From a virus: a stretch of 64,000 bases of DNA. The notes beneath the pieces were generated by a model. That model did no database searches. It had not been told where the DNA came from and saw only the letters and a list, made by a program, of their open reading frames with translations. The stretch lies in the IMG/VR virus record IMGVR_UViG_3300042987_003051, positions 19,075-83,074 of that record; one strand, written 5' to 3'. This document shows positions 50,551 through 60,376 of this stretch, piece after piece. Made by a program: the position numbers and the translations under genes. Within the stretch, counting starts at the first letter, position 1. Every line of letters starts with the position of its first letter.

Positions 50551-50895
50551 GCGAGTATGGTGGAATCGGTAGACACACCAGACTTATTGTAAAATTGAGC
50601 CTCATTTGGGAAACCTTATGAGTGTAATTCCTCAAATTCGGTGAAACCTTTAAAATGGCAATACCGAGCGAAGTTGCAAGACAGTTGGAAAGACAACGGC
50701 TACCCAATGTGCTTCTAGAGAGGGTTGGAATTATCTAGAAAATGCAAAACGTGTAGAGACTAGACGGGGAACACCTAAACCGAAAGGTATGGTGAAGGTA
50801 TAGTCCAGACCACAAACCGAAAGGGTAGTGAAAACTATAGTGGTACGAAAATCTGTTGGGCATTGCCCGTGGGAGTTCAAGTCTCCCTACTCGCA
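50551..50895 (+). tRNA. trnL: tRNA-Leu(UAA) interrupted by a group I intron
   Basis: The exons 50551-50585 and 50848-50895 fold as a class II tRNA. The acceptor stem is GCGAGTA with TACTCGC, a Leu-type D arm (GTGGAATCGGTAGACAC) follows, and the anticodon loop reads CTTAAAA after joining. The long variable arm is TGGGC-ATT-GCCCG and the T arm GGGAG-TTCAAGT-CTCCC. The anticodon UAA reads UUA codons, which are frequent in this AT-rich genome. The CCA end is not encoded. The intron lies between U34 and A35, the classical cyanobacterial and plastid trnL position. Confidence 0.92.
50586..50847 (+). ncRNA. Group I intron in tRNA-Leu(UAA)
   Basis: The 262-base intron follows exon ...GACTT and ends in G at 50847. 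The internal guide in ATTGAGCC (GAG) pairs with exon CUU, with a U-G at the splice site. Core motifs include GTAGAGACTAGACGGG (P7, near 50752) and GGTATAGTCCAGACC (near 50796). The P7 motif is closer to the cyanobacterial trnL intron than to the psbA introns in this window. There is no ORF. Confidence 0.9.
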
Positions 50896-50942
50896 CTAGA
50901 GAATTTAATCTTCTCTAAATAATCAAAAGTAGGAAATGTCCT

Positions 50943-51212
50943 ATGAAGTATCGTATTGATGCCAGATATGTTTGGTACAATCGCGGAACTCAATTAGTTC
51001 TAATGTACTTTATAAATCAAATTCCTTTCACTTTTGATGATGTTCCTGAGAGTTATATTTACGATCCGGAAATTTTAGAAATCGCAGATAACGAACTTCG
51101 GTTTGAACCAGAGGATTTATTTCAATCATCATACTATTTGATACTTGAAGAATGTCATCCTCTTATGTTTGAACTGGAACTGGAAAATCCAGAAATGTTA
51201 CCTGCTGATTAA
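50943..51212 (+). CDS. Hypothetical acidic protein between tRNA genes
   Basis: The 89-aa product (MKYRIDARYVWYNRGTQLVL...) has alternating aromatic and acidic residues (YDPEILEIADNELRFEPEDL). No domain is recognised. Its stop codon is one base before the tRNA-Thr gene. Confidence 0.55.
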   Translation: MKYRIDARYVWYNRGTQLVLMYFINQIPFTFDDVPESYIYDPEILEIADNELRFEPEDLFQSSYYLILEECHPLMFELELENPEMLPAD

Positions 51213-51213
51213 T

Positions 51214-51284
51214 GCCTCTAAAGCATTGTGGTGATGCACCGCTCTTGTAAAGCGGAGACGACAGTTCAATTCTGTCTAGGGGCT
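51214..51284 (+). tRNA. trnT: tRNA-Thr(UGU)
   Basis: The acceptor stem GCCTCTA pairs with TAGGGGC. The D arm is GCAT...ATGC and the anticodon stem CCGCT/AGCGG encloses CTTGTAA with anticodon TGT. The T arm is GACAG-TTCAATT-CTGTC. The CCA end is not encoded. It reads ACA codons, common in this AT-rich genome. Confidence 0.9.
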
Positions 51285-51302
51285 CTGAGTTTTAAACTCC
51301 AA

Positions 51303-51461
51303 ATGTCACTTATTTCCCAAAAAGACCGTGAAATGGTCATTGAAGCACTTGAATATTATGTTCAGAAACTTAAAGAAGATAACTGCACTCCTGCCTCTAT
51401 CACTGCCTTCCAAACCCTCCTTAACTGGATTGAACTGGAGCATTTCAAAAATGAAAATTAA
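51303..51461 (+). CDS. Small hypothetical protein
   Basis: The 52-aa product (MSLISQKDREMVIEALEYYV...) is helical and acidic, and overlaps the next ORF by about 11 bases. Start at 51303 is the first ATG in frame. Function unknown. Confidence 0.5.
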   Translation: MSLISQKDREMVIEALEYYVQKLKEDNCTPASITAFQTLLNWIELEHFKNEN

Positions 51462-51624
51462 TCTATGGTACTGTGATTCTATGAAGCAATGGCGATGGAT
51501 TCTTACCGATGATTCACGACCAGTTATTAAACAAGAATCAGGACAACAACCATTTCTCCGTGATGCTATGAATGATGTAGTAAATACGGTAGAATATATG
51601 TTGGAGTGTAAGCAACTTGAATGA
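51451..51624 (+). CDS. Small hypothetical protein
   Basis: The 57-aa product from ATG 51451 begins MKINLWYCDSMKQWRWILTD. It is aromatic-rich at the start and acidic at the end (NTVEYMLECKQLE). It overlaps the neighbours at both ends, as is typical of small phage operons. Function unknown. Confidence 0.5.
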   Translation: MKINLWYCDSMKQWRWILTDDSRPVIKQESGQQPFLRDAMNDVVNTVEYMLECKQLE

Positions 51625-51890
51625 ACAACAAGGATTCTTTAAATTCTCAAGACTCTGCATTCATCCATAAACTCAACAGAGCGAGTATAATATCACTTCT
51701 TGGTTCGTTTCAAAAGCGATTAGACAATTGTGAAAAAATACTACAGTCAAAGCAATCCTCTTATGCGCTGATAATGACTTTCATTGCGGCACAATTTATC
51801 GCGCTTATAATTTTAAATATTATGATCTTACAGATTCAAAGAAAGATTTCTATTATTCAAATATCACCAAGCATTCATGAGGTAAGGTAA
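51621..51890 (+). CDS. Small membrane protein with coiled coil
   Basis: The 89-aa product has a helical N-terminal half (IISLLGSFQKRLDNCEKILQ) and one hydrophobic helix (ALIMTFIAAQFIALIILNIM). Its start overlaps the previous stop (ATGA). A weak hint of a spanin or holin-like small membrane protein exists, but there is no signal that decides. Confidence 0.5.
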   Translation: MNNKDSLNSQDSAFIHKLNRASIISLLGSFQKRLDNCEKILQSKQSSYALIMTFIAAQFIALIILNIMILQIQRKISIIQISPSIHEVR

Positions 51891-51952
51891 GTGAAGGGAG
51901 AAGTAGAAAGCATAGATATTTGATGGTATTTGATAAACAACTTCAAAAAAGG

Positions 51953-51982
51953 TTGATTTGGAAAGAAGAAAAGGGATATAAT
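51953..51982 (+). promoter_or_regulatory. Possible sigma70-like promoter
   Basis: TTGATT (51953-51958) and TATAAT (51977-51982) are 18 bases apart, upstream of the 2080-aa gene. A GATAAATA late-like box at about 52050 may also serve that gene. Confidence 0.5.
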
Positions 51983-52089
51983 AACTCTGGATATACTTAA
52001 CCAAATCCGTTCAGTGTGCTTCACAACTTCCTTATGGAGGTTTTGTTGTTTGATAAATAACTCATAACGGAACTATAAGTATTAATAAA

Positions 52090-55000
52090 ATGGGATTAAG
52101 TCGCCTAGATAATTTCCTAAAATCAGTAAGAGGAACAATTATTTACGTTGATCCAAATAGTCTAGACTCTACTGATAGTATTGAAAATACTGGAAATAGC
52201 TTAACAAGACCATTTAAAACAATTCAACGTGCTTTAATTGAAGCAGCAAGATTTTCTTATCAGCGTGGACAAAAAAATGATAGATTTGGAAAAACTTCAA
52301 TTTTATTATACCCTGGAGATCATTTTATAGATAATCGCCCTGGATATATTCCTACTGGAAATGGTTTGTTTTCGAAAAGAAGTGGACAAACAGGAGTTTC
52401 TGATTTAACTCAATGGGATTTAAGTAGTAATTTTGATTTAACAACCCCAAATAATGAACTTTATAAGTTAAATTCGGTTTATGGTGGTGTTATTGTTCCT
52501 AGAGGAACGTCAATTGTAGGACTTGATCTCCGTAAAACAAAAATTCGTCCATTGTATGTACCAGATCCTAGAAATAATAATATTGAAAGGTCTTGTATTT
52601 TTAGAACAACTGGCGCTTGTTATTTTTGGCAATTTACAATTTTAGACGCAGATCCAAATGGAAATTGCTACAAAAATTACAATCCAGACCTTTTTGTTCC
52701 TAATTTTTCTCACCATAAATTATCTGGATTTGAATATGCTGATGGAATAAATGGTGTTTATATTAATGATGCATTTTTAAATCAAAATCTTGGTACAGGA
52801 ATTGATACTTCAAGAACTGACTTGGATATGTATTATGAGAAGGTTGGTATTGTTTACGGAGCATCATCAGGTAGAGAAATTCCTAATGATTATGATGGAG
52901 GAACAACAACAGTTGATATTCAACCTATCATAGACGAATATCGTATTGTTGGACCAAAAGGTGCTTCTGTAGGAATTACTAGTATTCGTTCAGGTAATGG
53001 AACTGTTTCTTCAAGCACCATAACAGTGGATCTTGTTGAATCTATTGAAGGATTAAGTGTTGATAGTCCTATTGAGATTAGTGGAGTTAATGCTTCTGGA
53101 TATGATGGGCAGTATGTGATCGCTTCGGTTCCAACTGATACGCAAATTACCTATAGGGTTCAAAATCCACCATCAGACCCACTTCCAGGTGTCACTGGAT
53201 CAACTTTAAGTCTTGTTGTTGATACCGTAACTTCAGCATCTCCTTATATTTTTAATATTTCTTTGCGTTCAGTTTATGGAATGTGTGGATTGCTTGCGGA
53301 TGGTGATAAAGCAACAGGATTTAAATCAATGGTTGTTGCACAATATACAGGAATTGGATTACAAAAAGATGATCAGGCTTTTGTGAAGTATGATAGTGTT
53401 TCTGGAACTTACCAACAGTTTCCATCGGTATTAAATCTTAGTACAGATTCAAGATCAAGGTTTAAGCCAGAATATGAAAATTTTCATATAAAAGCAACTA
53501 ATGATGCATTTTTGCAATTAGTGTCCGTATTTGCAATTGGATATGCTCAACATTTTGTCACTGAGAATGGTGGAGATATTGCATTAAATAACTCAAACTC
53601 AAATTTTGGGGCAAAAGCATTAGTATCTTCGGGATTTAAAAAAGATGCATTTTCTCAGGATGACTATGGATATATCACTCATATTATTCCCCCTAAAGAA
53701 ATTAATCCAGAAGAAATTAGTGTTGAGTTTAATTTAATTGATGTAGGAATTACCACACAAATATCAGCCGGATCTGCTACAACATCTCGCCTTTATTTGT
53801 ATAATGAGACGAATGAGGATTCTCCACCTAGAGTGGTTATTGATGGATATAATGTTGGTGCAAAGCAGAATGAACAGATTAATATTCAAGTTGTTAAAAG
53901 TGGGATAGTTTCTACATATTCTTCAAGAGTTGTAATGCCAGATGGGCCTTATAGATCTACTCAGTCTTCTTCTGAAAAATCATTTACTGTTGCAAGAAGT
54001 GTTGAAGGAATTAATAGTATCAATTCCAACGTTTTTACTTTAACTGAAGCACATTCATTAATTAATGGAGAGTCTATTCGTATAATTTCAGATAATGGAA
54101 ATCTTCCTGATGGATTGCAACCAAATCAAATTTATTATGCGTCAACTGTAGGAATTACTACGAATAATCAAATTTATGTATCAAAAACTCTAAATGATGC
54201 AATTAATGGAAATTCTATTACAATAAACAATAAAGGTGGGGTATTAAAAGTTGTAAGTAAAGTTTCTGATAAGAATGCTGGAGATATTGGACACCCAGTT
54301 CAGTGGGATACTTTTGGATATTGGTATATTGGTGTATCTACTAGTAATAATGGAATTTATAATGCTATTAAATCATTTGGAACTTCTGGACTTGGGAAAG
54401 CAACATCAAGATCATACGTAACTAGGAAGTCTGATTCTAGAAGTTTGATTGATACTCTTTATAGAGTTCGTTATGTTCTTTCAAAAGACGCTCCGAGCTC
54501 AGCAAGACCACCTGTTGATGGATTTATTCTTCAGGAATCTAATAATATTATTGGTTCTGGATCGGCAGAAATTTCTCAGATTTATAATACTTCTGGGTCT
54601 ATTTCATCAATTGAATTAAGAAATCCAAAATTTATTGCAAATGCATCTTGGTCTTCTAATTTAGTTACGATTAGATCTGAACTACCCCATAATTTGAGAA
54701 TTGGTGATCAAGTTGAAATTGTAAATGTTTCTCCAACTGAATATAATGGAATTTATACTGTCACTTCATTGCCAAGTGCAAAAGAATTTACTTACCAATT
54801 AACTGTTAATCCGGGAACATTTGGGAGTGATACTTCAAATAGAAATGAAGATCTTCCATATTTTAAAAGGAAAAAATATACAAAGACATATCAAGTTTAT
54901 AGAACTCAAGAAATACAATCATTTATTAAGGGTGTTCAGGATGGTGTCTATTATTTGACATTAATTAATCATTCAAATAGTCCAACAGTTACTCCATTCT

Positions 55001-58000
55001 CTGATCAATCATTTGCTCAACCAGTGGAGAACTTGTATCCACAATCAAATAATGATAATCCAAATTCAAATCCTGAAGCATCAGTTTCTCATGCAATTCC
55101 AAATCCAATTGGAAAAGTTGTGATCAATGACCCACAAAAGAGTGTTACTAGGGAAACTTTAGAATCTTTTGTCGTTGGATATGGAATTACTAATATTAGA
55201 TCTTCAAGTGGAACTGCACACACTATCTACACTTCAATTGATCATGGATTTTCTGGAATAACTTCGGTAAGTATTGTAAGTGGTGGTAGTGCATATGGAT
55301 CTGGCTCTCCTGGAATTTTATATAATGCTCAATTAGTTGGGTATGCTGGTTCTACTACTGGTTCAAATGCCACTGCTAAAATTACTCTTGGATCTGGTGG
55401 AGTCATTTCTGGAGTAACTATTATTGATGGTGGTTCTGCTTATGGAATTGGAAATACTTTAAGAGTTGTTGGTGTTGCAACTACTAGTGGATTTGTTCAA
55501 GGTGTTGTTCGAGTGCAAGCAGTTTCTAGCAATGTTGGGGATACAATAGAAGTTTCTGGGGTATCTTCCGATTCCTATTCTGGATATAATACTCTCTATA
55601 GAATTTCAGAAATTGAAATTGGAAAACCAAAAGAAATCAATGTAGTTTCCGCAGAAACTCTACAGACATATTCAACGTCCGGTTTAGGTTTAACCTTTAC
55701 CTCAAATGCTGGATATATTTTAACTGGAAAAGTTCTTCAGATTAATAGTTTTAATTATAGTTCTACAACTGGCATTGCTACTGTTCAATTCGCATCCTCT
55801 CACGGATTTAAAGTTGATAATAAGGTGAGTATTAGAGGGGCAAATCAATCGGTATTTAATGGAGATTTTATTGTTGAGCAGTTAATTAATAATACTCAAT
55901 TAACTTTAAAAATAGGAATTCAAACTTCTTCAACTTCAGCAACAGGAACTTTATATGCATATCGTCCAGGTTTAACCTCATATGGTGGTGACCTGTCTAA
56001 GGATAGAGAGAATATTTCAGGACGTTTATCCTATCAATATGCAGGAATTACTACAACTTTGGGATCTATATATTCACTTACTGCAACTGGTGCTTTGAAT
56101 ATTCCTAATGCAGTTTCTCTTGGATTTACTCTTGGTGATTATTTACTAATTGACTATGAGATTTTTAGAATTAAGCAAGCAGTAACTTCAAATTCAGTTT
56201 TTGTTCATAGAGCAGTTTTAGGATCTCCAGTGCAGGAGCATCAAAGTGGATCTGTTGTTCGTAGAATTAAAGTTGTTCCAGTAGAACTTCGTAGAAATTC
56301 AATTATTCGTGCATCAGGACATACATTCGAGTACTTAGGATTTGGTCCTGGTAATTATTCTACTTCACTTCCAGAAAAACAAGATCGAGCACTAAGTAAT
56401 ACTGAGAAATTCTTGGCTCAGGCAACAAAACTTGATGGTGGAATTGTTGTTTATACTGGTATGAATAGTGATGGGGACTTTTTTGCTGGTAATAAAAAAA
56501 TTAATTCTGCTACAGGAAAGGAGGAAACTTTTGATACACCAGTTCCATCAAATACTGGAGAAAAAGAAACACCAGAAATTGTAAATATTACTGACACTCA
56601 AAAGTTATTTGTAGAGAGTTCTATAAAAGTTGAGGGTGGAAAAGATAAAAATGTAGTTTCTGAGTTTGATGGTCCAGTTGTATTTAATAATAAAGTTACT
56701 TCTAATTCAGAAATTGAAGCTTCTACATTACTAGTTCAGGGTGAAGATCAAATTTCAAGAGGAATTAGTATTTCTAGAACAAAACCAACTATAGTTGGTA
56801 ATTATGGAGATATAAAATTCAATGCAAATCCTGAGGGTGGTAGAAATTCTGGATGGATTTATACTACTGAAAATGAATGGAAAGAATTTGGATTAATTAC
56901 TAGTGGAACTCAAGATTTATATGGAGTTGGTATTTCTACGGGTAGTGGTCCAGTAGGATTCTCTACATTATTAAATGTTGTTGCGATTGGAATTACTTTA
57001 GGGAGATCTTATGATTCTACTACAGGAATTACAACTCTTACTTTTACTGGGGCATCTCCTTTAGGAAATACGATTGGAATTTATACGGGTTCTCCAACAT
57101 CTAGTGTATTTGCTGGCAATGCAAATGCAATTAAATTTATTGGATCTCAAGATGGATTTGGTGTTAATTTTATTGCCAATTATGATCCAATTTCTGGATT
57201 TACTACAGTTACTATTCAAAGTCCTTTAGATCCAATTAATTTTAGTAGTTCTCTTCCTAGAACAAGTCCTACTTTTACAACAAGAAGTCCAGGTACTCGT
57301 CTTGTTTATTTTGATCAATTAACTTCAACTACAACAGATTTTGCTGTTGGTGTTGAAGCAAATGCAAGTTGGTCTTCTGTTCCAAGAAATATTAATGATT
57401 TTAAGTGGTATGCAGGAACAACTGGAATTGCGACTTTAAGTGGAACTGGAAATCTTTCATTGTCCGGAGGATTAACTGCTTCTGGAAATATAACATTAAC
57501 TGGTGGAATAACTGCAACTGGTGGTGTAACAGGAAGCACTCTCTCAGCAACAACTACAACAGGACAACCAATTAGTGTTGGATCATCAACTCAAGTTAAT
57601 AATTTAAATTCTCAATACTTGAATGGATTTGAAGGAACTTGGTATACAGATATTCCCGCAAGACTTGGATATACTCCATTCAATGTTACTGGTGATAGTG
57701 TATCTGGACTTTCCAATTTCTCTGGAGGTCTTAACGTTAGTGGTGGAATTACAACTGCATTAAATGTAACTGGAAATGCTAGAATATCTGAAACTCTTAG
57801 ACCAAATGCAATTGCTGATAAAGATGATCAAGTTGGTTCTTCTGGACAAGTTTTAACATCAACTGGTTCTCAGTTAGATTGGAAAAATCTTTCTGACCTA
57901 CCACTTTCTGGTAGAATATTGCAAGTTGTTCGTACAACTCAATCAACTGCAGTTCAACATACTCCTGCCTGGGAAGATACTGGGTTAACCGCAACCATAA

Positions 58001-58332
58001 CTCCGTCTTCTGTAAATAGTAAGATTATTATAATTATTAATCAACCAGTAGTTGGTAATGCAGATCGTTCTGGTGGTATACGAATTATGAGAGGAACAAC
58101 TGTACTTTACAATCCAGGGCAATCTTGTTTTGGTACGGGAACTAGTGACGGAACATCTTCCACTTCTTTAATTGCTTCATTACAATATATTGATGATCCA
58201 GCATCTACTTCTGCAGTTACTTATAAAACTCAAGGTTATGGCAATGACTCACAATTTTATTCAAACCAAGGACAGAATGCACGTATTTTGCAATCAGCAA
58301 CATCTCAAATTTATCTAATTGAAATCTCATAA
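52090..58332 (+). CDS. Giant virion fibre/baseplate protein (2080 aa)
   Basis: The N-terminus has FLKSVRGTIIYVDPNSLDST and RPFKTIQRALIEAARFSYQR, a beta-helix entry also seen in the 846-aa virion protein. Many repeats follow (GISTGSGPVGFS-type and SGGSAYGSGSPGILYNAQ). The C-terminus is a compact domain with LPLSGRILQVVRTTQSTAVQ and RIMRGTTVLYNPGQ that resembles tail-fibre receptor-binding or trimerisation ends. No S74 domain is visible. It is one of the longest genes here and probably a major baseplate-attached fibre. Confidence 0.7.
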   Translation: MGLSRLDNFLKSVRGTIIYVDPNSLDSTDSIENTGNSLTRPFKTIQRALIEAARFSYQRGQKNDRFGKTSILLYPGDHFIDNRPGYIPTGNGLFSKRSGQTGVSDLTQWDLSSNFDLTTPNNELYKLNSVYGGVIVPRGTSIVGLDLRKTKIRPLYVPDPRNNNIERSCIFRTTGACYFWQFTILDADPNGNCYKNYNPDLFVPNFSHHKLSGFEYADGINGVYINDAFLNQNLGTGIDTSRTDLDMYYEKVGIVYGASSGREIPNDYDGGTTTVDIQPIIDEYRIVGPKGASVGITSIRSGNGTVSSSTITVDLVESIEGLSVDSPIEISGVNASGYDGQYVIASVPTDTQITYRVQNPPSDPLPGVTGSTLSLVVDTVTSASPYIFNISLRSVYGMCGLLADGDKATGFKSMVVAQYTGIGLQKDDQAFVKYDSVSGTYQQFPSVLNLSTDSRSRFKPEYENFHIKATNDAFLQLVSVFAIGYAQHFVTENGGDIALNNSNSNFGAKALVSSGFKKDAFSQDDYGYITHIIPPKEINPEEISVEFNLIDVGITTQISAGSATTSRLYLYNETNEDSPPRVVIDGYNVGAKQNEQINIQVVKSGIVSTYSSRVVMPDGPYRSTQSSSEKSFTVARSVEGINSINSNVFTLTEAHSLINGESIRIISDNGNLPDGLQPNQIYYASTVGITTNNQIYVSKTLNDAINGNSITINNKGGVLKVVSKVSDKNAGDIGHPVQWDTFGYWYIGVSTSNNGIYNAIKSFGTSGLGKATSRSYVTRKSDSRSLIDTLYRVRYVLSKDAPSSARPPVDGFILQESNNIIGSGSAEISQIYNTSGSISSIELRNPKFIANASWSSNLVTIRSELPHNLRIGDQVEIVNVSPTEYNGIYTVTSLPSAKEFTYQLTVNPGTFGSDTSNRNEDLPYFKRKKYTKTYQVYRTQEIQSFIKGVQDGVYYLTLINHSNSPTVTPFSDQSFAQPVENLYPQSNNDNPNSNPEASVSHAIPNPIGKVVINDPQKSVTRETLESFVVGYGITNIRSSSGTAHTIYTSIDHGFSGITSVSIVSGGSAYGSGSPGILYNAQLVGYAGSTTGSNATAKITLGSGGVISGVTIIDGGSAYGIGNTLRVVGVATTSGFVQGVVRVQAVSSNVGDTIEVSGVSSDSYSGYNTLYRISEIEIGKPKEINVVSAETLQTYSTSGLGLTFTSNAGYILTGKVLQINSFNYSSTTGIATVQFASSHGFKVDNKVSIRGANQSVFNGDFIVEQLINNTQLTLKIGIQTSSTSATGTLYAYRPGLTSYGGDLSKDRENISGRLSYQYAGITTTLGSIYSLTATGALNIPNAVSLGFTLGDYLLIDYEIFRIKQAVTSNSVFVHRAVLGSPVQEHQSGSVVRRIKVVPVELRRNSIIRASGHTFEYLGFGPGNYSTSLPEKQDRALSNTEKFLAQATKLDGGIVVYTGMNSDGDFFAGNKKINSATGKEETFDTPVPSNTGEKETPEIVNITDTQKLFVESSIKVEGGKDKNVVSEFDGPVVFNNKVTSNSEIEASTLLVQGEDQISRGISISRTKPTIVGNYGDIKFNANPEGGRNSGWIYTTENEWKEFGLITSGTQDLYGVGISTGSGPVGFSTLLNVVAIGITLGRSYDSTTGITTLTFTGASPLGNTIGIYTGSPTSSVFAGNANAIKFIGSQDGFGVNFIANYDPISGFTTVTIQSPLDPINFSSSLPRTSPTFTTRSPGTRLVYFDQLTSTTTDFAVGVEANASWSSVPRNINDFKWYAGTTGIATLSGTGNLSLSGGLTASGNITLTGGITATGGVTGSTLSATTTTGQPISVGSSTQVNNLNSQYLNGFEGTWYTDIPARLGYTPFNVTGDSVSGLSNFSGGLNVSGGITTALNVTGNARISETLRPNAIADKDDQVGSSGQVLTSTGSQLDWKNLSDLPLSGRILQVVRTTQSTAVQHTPAWEDTGLTATITPSSVNSKIIIIINQPVVGNADRSGGIRIMRGTTVLYNPGQSCFGTGTSDGTSSTSLIASLQYIDDPASTSAVTYKTQGYGNDSQFYSNQGQNARILQSATSQIYLIEIS

Positions 58333-58341
58333 TTTTTTAAT

Positions 58342-58349
58342 TATAAATA
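58342..58349 (+). promoter_or_regulatory. T4-type late promoter
   Basis: An exact TATAAATA lies 28 bases before the ATG at 58377, between two fibre genes. Confidence 0.75.
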
Positions 58350-58376
58350 TCTAAAATAGGTTGGCGCTCTCCACCG

Positions 58377-59237
58377 ATGGCAGTTCAGAAAAACTTTGTA
58401 GTCAAAAACGGATTAGAAGTAAATGATAATCTAATTTTTGCAAATTCTCATACGAATAGAGTTGGTATTGCTACTACGACATTAAACTATACTCTTGATG
58501 TTGGTGGTACTGTAGGTGCAAAAAATTCTGTAGTTACAGGTGTTTCTACAGTTAATGATTTAGTTATAAACGGGAGAATTGCTGCAGGTAGTAGTCTAGG
58601 TGTTCAGGGGCAATATCTGATCTCAACTGGTGTTGGTGTAACTTGGGGTTCTGTTGGAAGTGTTCGTTCTGTTGATGTTCAAAGTGCTATATCTGGACAA
58701 AAGGTATTTAATACAAATTATACAGTAGGATTACTTGATGTTTATATAAATGGTGTTAAATTATCTTTAGATGAGTTCGCAGCAACAGACTCAATTACGG
58801 TAACTTTAGATGATGCTTGTTTTGGTGGAGAAAACGTTGAATTTATTACATATACATCTTTGGGCGTTAGTAATACTGGTATTCAAGGAATAACCGTTCT
58901 TGATGAAGGGAGTATTAAAGGATCTTCATCTCAAATAAGAACTCTTAATTTTGTTGGATCTGGGGTAACTGTTACTGGTGTTGGAAATTCACTTACAATT
59001 GATGTAAGTTCTACTGGAGGTGGTGGAGAATCTTATTGGGAATCTACCACAGCAGGTATTCATACTTTAAGTAATGTTGGAATAGGAACCACAAATCCAA
59101 CATCAAAACTTACTGTTGATGGTGATGTTAAAGTTGGGGTAAATACATCAAATGGACTTGTTCTTACTTCACCAAACGGGACTCAATATAGATTAATTGT
59201 TGATAATTCTGGAGTTTTAAGTACTGTTTCTATTTAA
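58377..59237 (+). CDS. Short tail fibre-like protein
   Basis: The 286-aa product begins MAVQKNFVVKNGLEVNDNLI and has a central domain (DVYINGVKLSLDEFAATDSI), then fibre repeats with NVGIGTTNPTSKLTVDGDVK. It resembles the fibre shaft proteins of cyanophages and probably forms part of a short tail fibre. Confidence 0.65.
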   Translation: MAVQKNFVVKNGLEVNDNLIFANSHTNRVGIATTTLNYTLDVGGTVGAKNSVVTGVSTVNDLVINGRIAAGSSLGVQGQYLISTGVGVTWGSVGSVRSVDVQSAISGQKVFNTNYTVGLLDVYINGVKLSLDEFAATDSITVTLDDACFGGENVEFITYTSLGVSNTGIQGITVLDEGSIKGSSSQIRTLNFVGSGVTVTGVGNSLTIDVSSTGGGGESYWESTTAGIHTLSNVGIGTTNPTSKLTVDGDVKVGVNTSNGLVLTSPNGTQYRLIVDNSGVLSTVSI

Positions 59238-59238
59238 A

Positions 59239-59246
59239 TATAAATA
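59239..59246 (+). promoter_or_regulatory. T4-type late promoter before the sulfotransferase
   Basis: An exact TATAAATA lies 16 bases before ATG 59262, within a run of overlapping ATAAAT units. Confidence 0.6.
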
Positions 59247-59261
59247 TAAATTTAATTGCAT

Positions 59262-60095
59262 ATGAGAACTTATTATTTTATGGCAGGACTTCCAAGATCT
59301 GGAAGCACGGTTCTTTCGTCAATTCTAAATCAGAATCCAAGATTTTATTCTGGTCCATCAAGTCCAGTGCTTTCTACAATGTATACTGTAGAAAATCATT
59401 TGCAGAATAATGAACTTTTTCATGGTTATCCAAAACCCAAAGAAGCAAATTTAATTATTTCTAATATTATTCATCAATTTTATAGCGATATTCAAAATCC
59501 AGTAGTTATTGATAAAAATCGTGCTTGGTCCGCAAGAGTTCCTTACATTGAAGGATATCTTCAACAAAGAGCAAAAATTATTTGCCCTGTTCGTGATATT
59601 GAAGAAATTTTAACTTCAATGATTATGTTAATTCGCCGTAATCCTTATCAAGAGGGTCAACCTAGAATTAACTTCATTGATGAACAACTTGTGAAATTAA
59701 ATATTTCTCTGAGTGATGATAATCGTTGTGAATATATCGCTGGATCTCAAGGAATTTTAGGTCAAAGTTTAAATGCCATTATTGAAGGATTTAAACAAGG
59801 GTTTGGTGATCGTATTCATTTTGTGGAATATCGTGATCTAATAAATCAACCAGAAGATACTCTCGATAGTTTATATAAATTCTTAGGAGAAGAACCTTTT
59901 GAACATACTTTCAAGGATCTTAAAAATAAGAATATTGAAAATGATTTGAATACTTATGGGTTATCTGATATGCATCAAATTCATTCTACATTAGAGTCAA
60001 CAGCACCAAACCCAAAAGATATTCTTTCACATAATATTTTAAAAAAATGTGAAGGAATGGATATTTGGAGACAAGAAAACTTTTTAAATCAGTAA
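59262..60095 (+). CDS. Sulfotransferase
   Basis: From ATG 59262 the product is 277 aa. The 5'-phosphosulphate-binding loop GLPRSGSTVLSSIL lies near residue 9, and ARVPYIEGYLQQRAKIICPV and VEYRDLINQPEDTLDSLYKF match sulfotransferase PAPS-binding motifs. The enzyme transfers sulphate from PAPS to a hydroxyl of a sugar or protein. Its place among fibre genes suggests a virion or host glycan as substrate. An ATG six bases upstream is possible. Confidence 0.85.
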   Translation: MRTYYFMAGLPRSGSTVLSSILNQNPRFYSGPSSPVLSTMYTVENHLQNNELFHGYPKPKEANLIISNIIHQFYSDIQNPVVIDKNRAWSARVPYIEGYLQQRAKIICPVRDIEEILTSMIMLIRRNPYQEGQPRINFIDEQLVKLNISLSDDNRCEYIAGSQGILGQSLNAIIEGFKQGFGDRIHFVEYRDLINQPEDTLDSLYKFLGEEPFEHTFKDLKNKNIENDLNTYGLSDMHQIHSTLESTAPNPKDILSHNILKKCEGMDIWRQENFLNQ

Positions 60096-60110
60096 TTAAA
60101 GGAGATTAAA

Positions 60111-60368
60111 ATGCCAAAAAGAACTTCACCCTTACAACAAGTAGAATTTAATTTGGAAAAAACTTTGGAATCAACGGGACATAGTGAAGATTTGATTCGT
60201 AATCTTGTTTCTCAAGGTGTTCATAGTGAAGAAATTCACAATACAATTTCAAGAAATGTTGAGCATATTAAAATTATTCTTGGAAAAGAGCAAGTTTCTT
60301 CATCAGGATCACCACGTCTTGCTCAGTTTGAAGAGGCAATTTCACTGGGAGAGGCATTTATTGCTTAA
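60111..60368 (+). CDS. Small hypothetical protein
   Basis: The 85-aa product (MPKRTSPLQQVEFNLEKTLE...) is helical, with SGSPRLAQFEEAISLGEAFI at its end. An AAAGGAG ribosome binding site lies nine bases upstream. It sits between sulfotransferase and GT9-like genes, so it may support their task. No domain recognised. Confidence 0.55.
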   Translation: MPKRTSPLQQVEFNLEKTLESTGHSEDLIRNLVSQGVHSEEIHNTISRNVEHIKIILGKEQVSSSGSPRLAQFEEAISLGEAFIA

Positions 60369-60376
60369 TAATTTTT

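Noticed and set aside
51923-52000. A 25-aa ORF between the small genes and the 2080-aa gene
   Set aside because: Too short, with no overlap or ribosome binding site. The same bases are better explained by a promoter.
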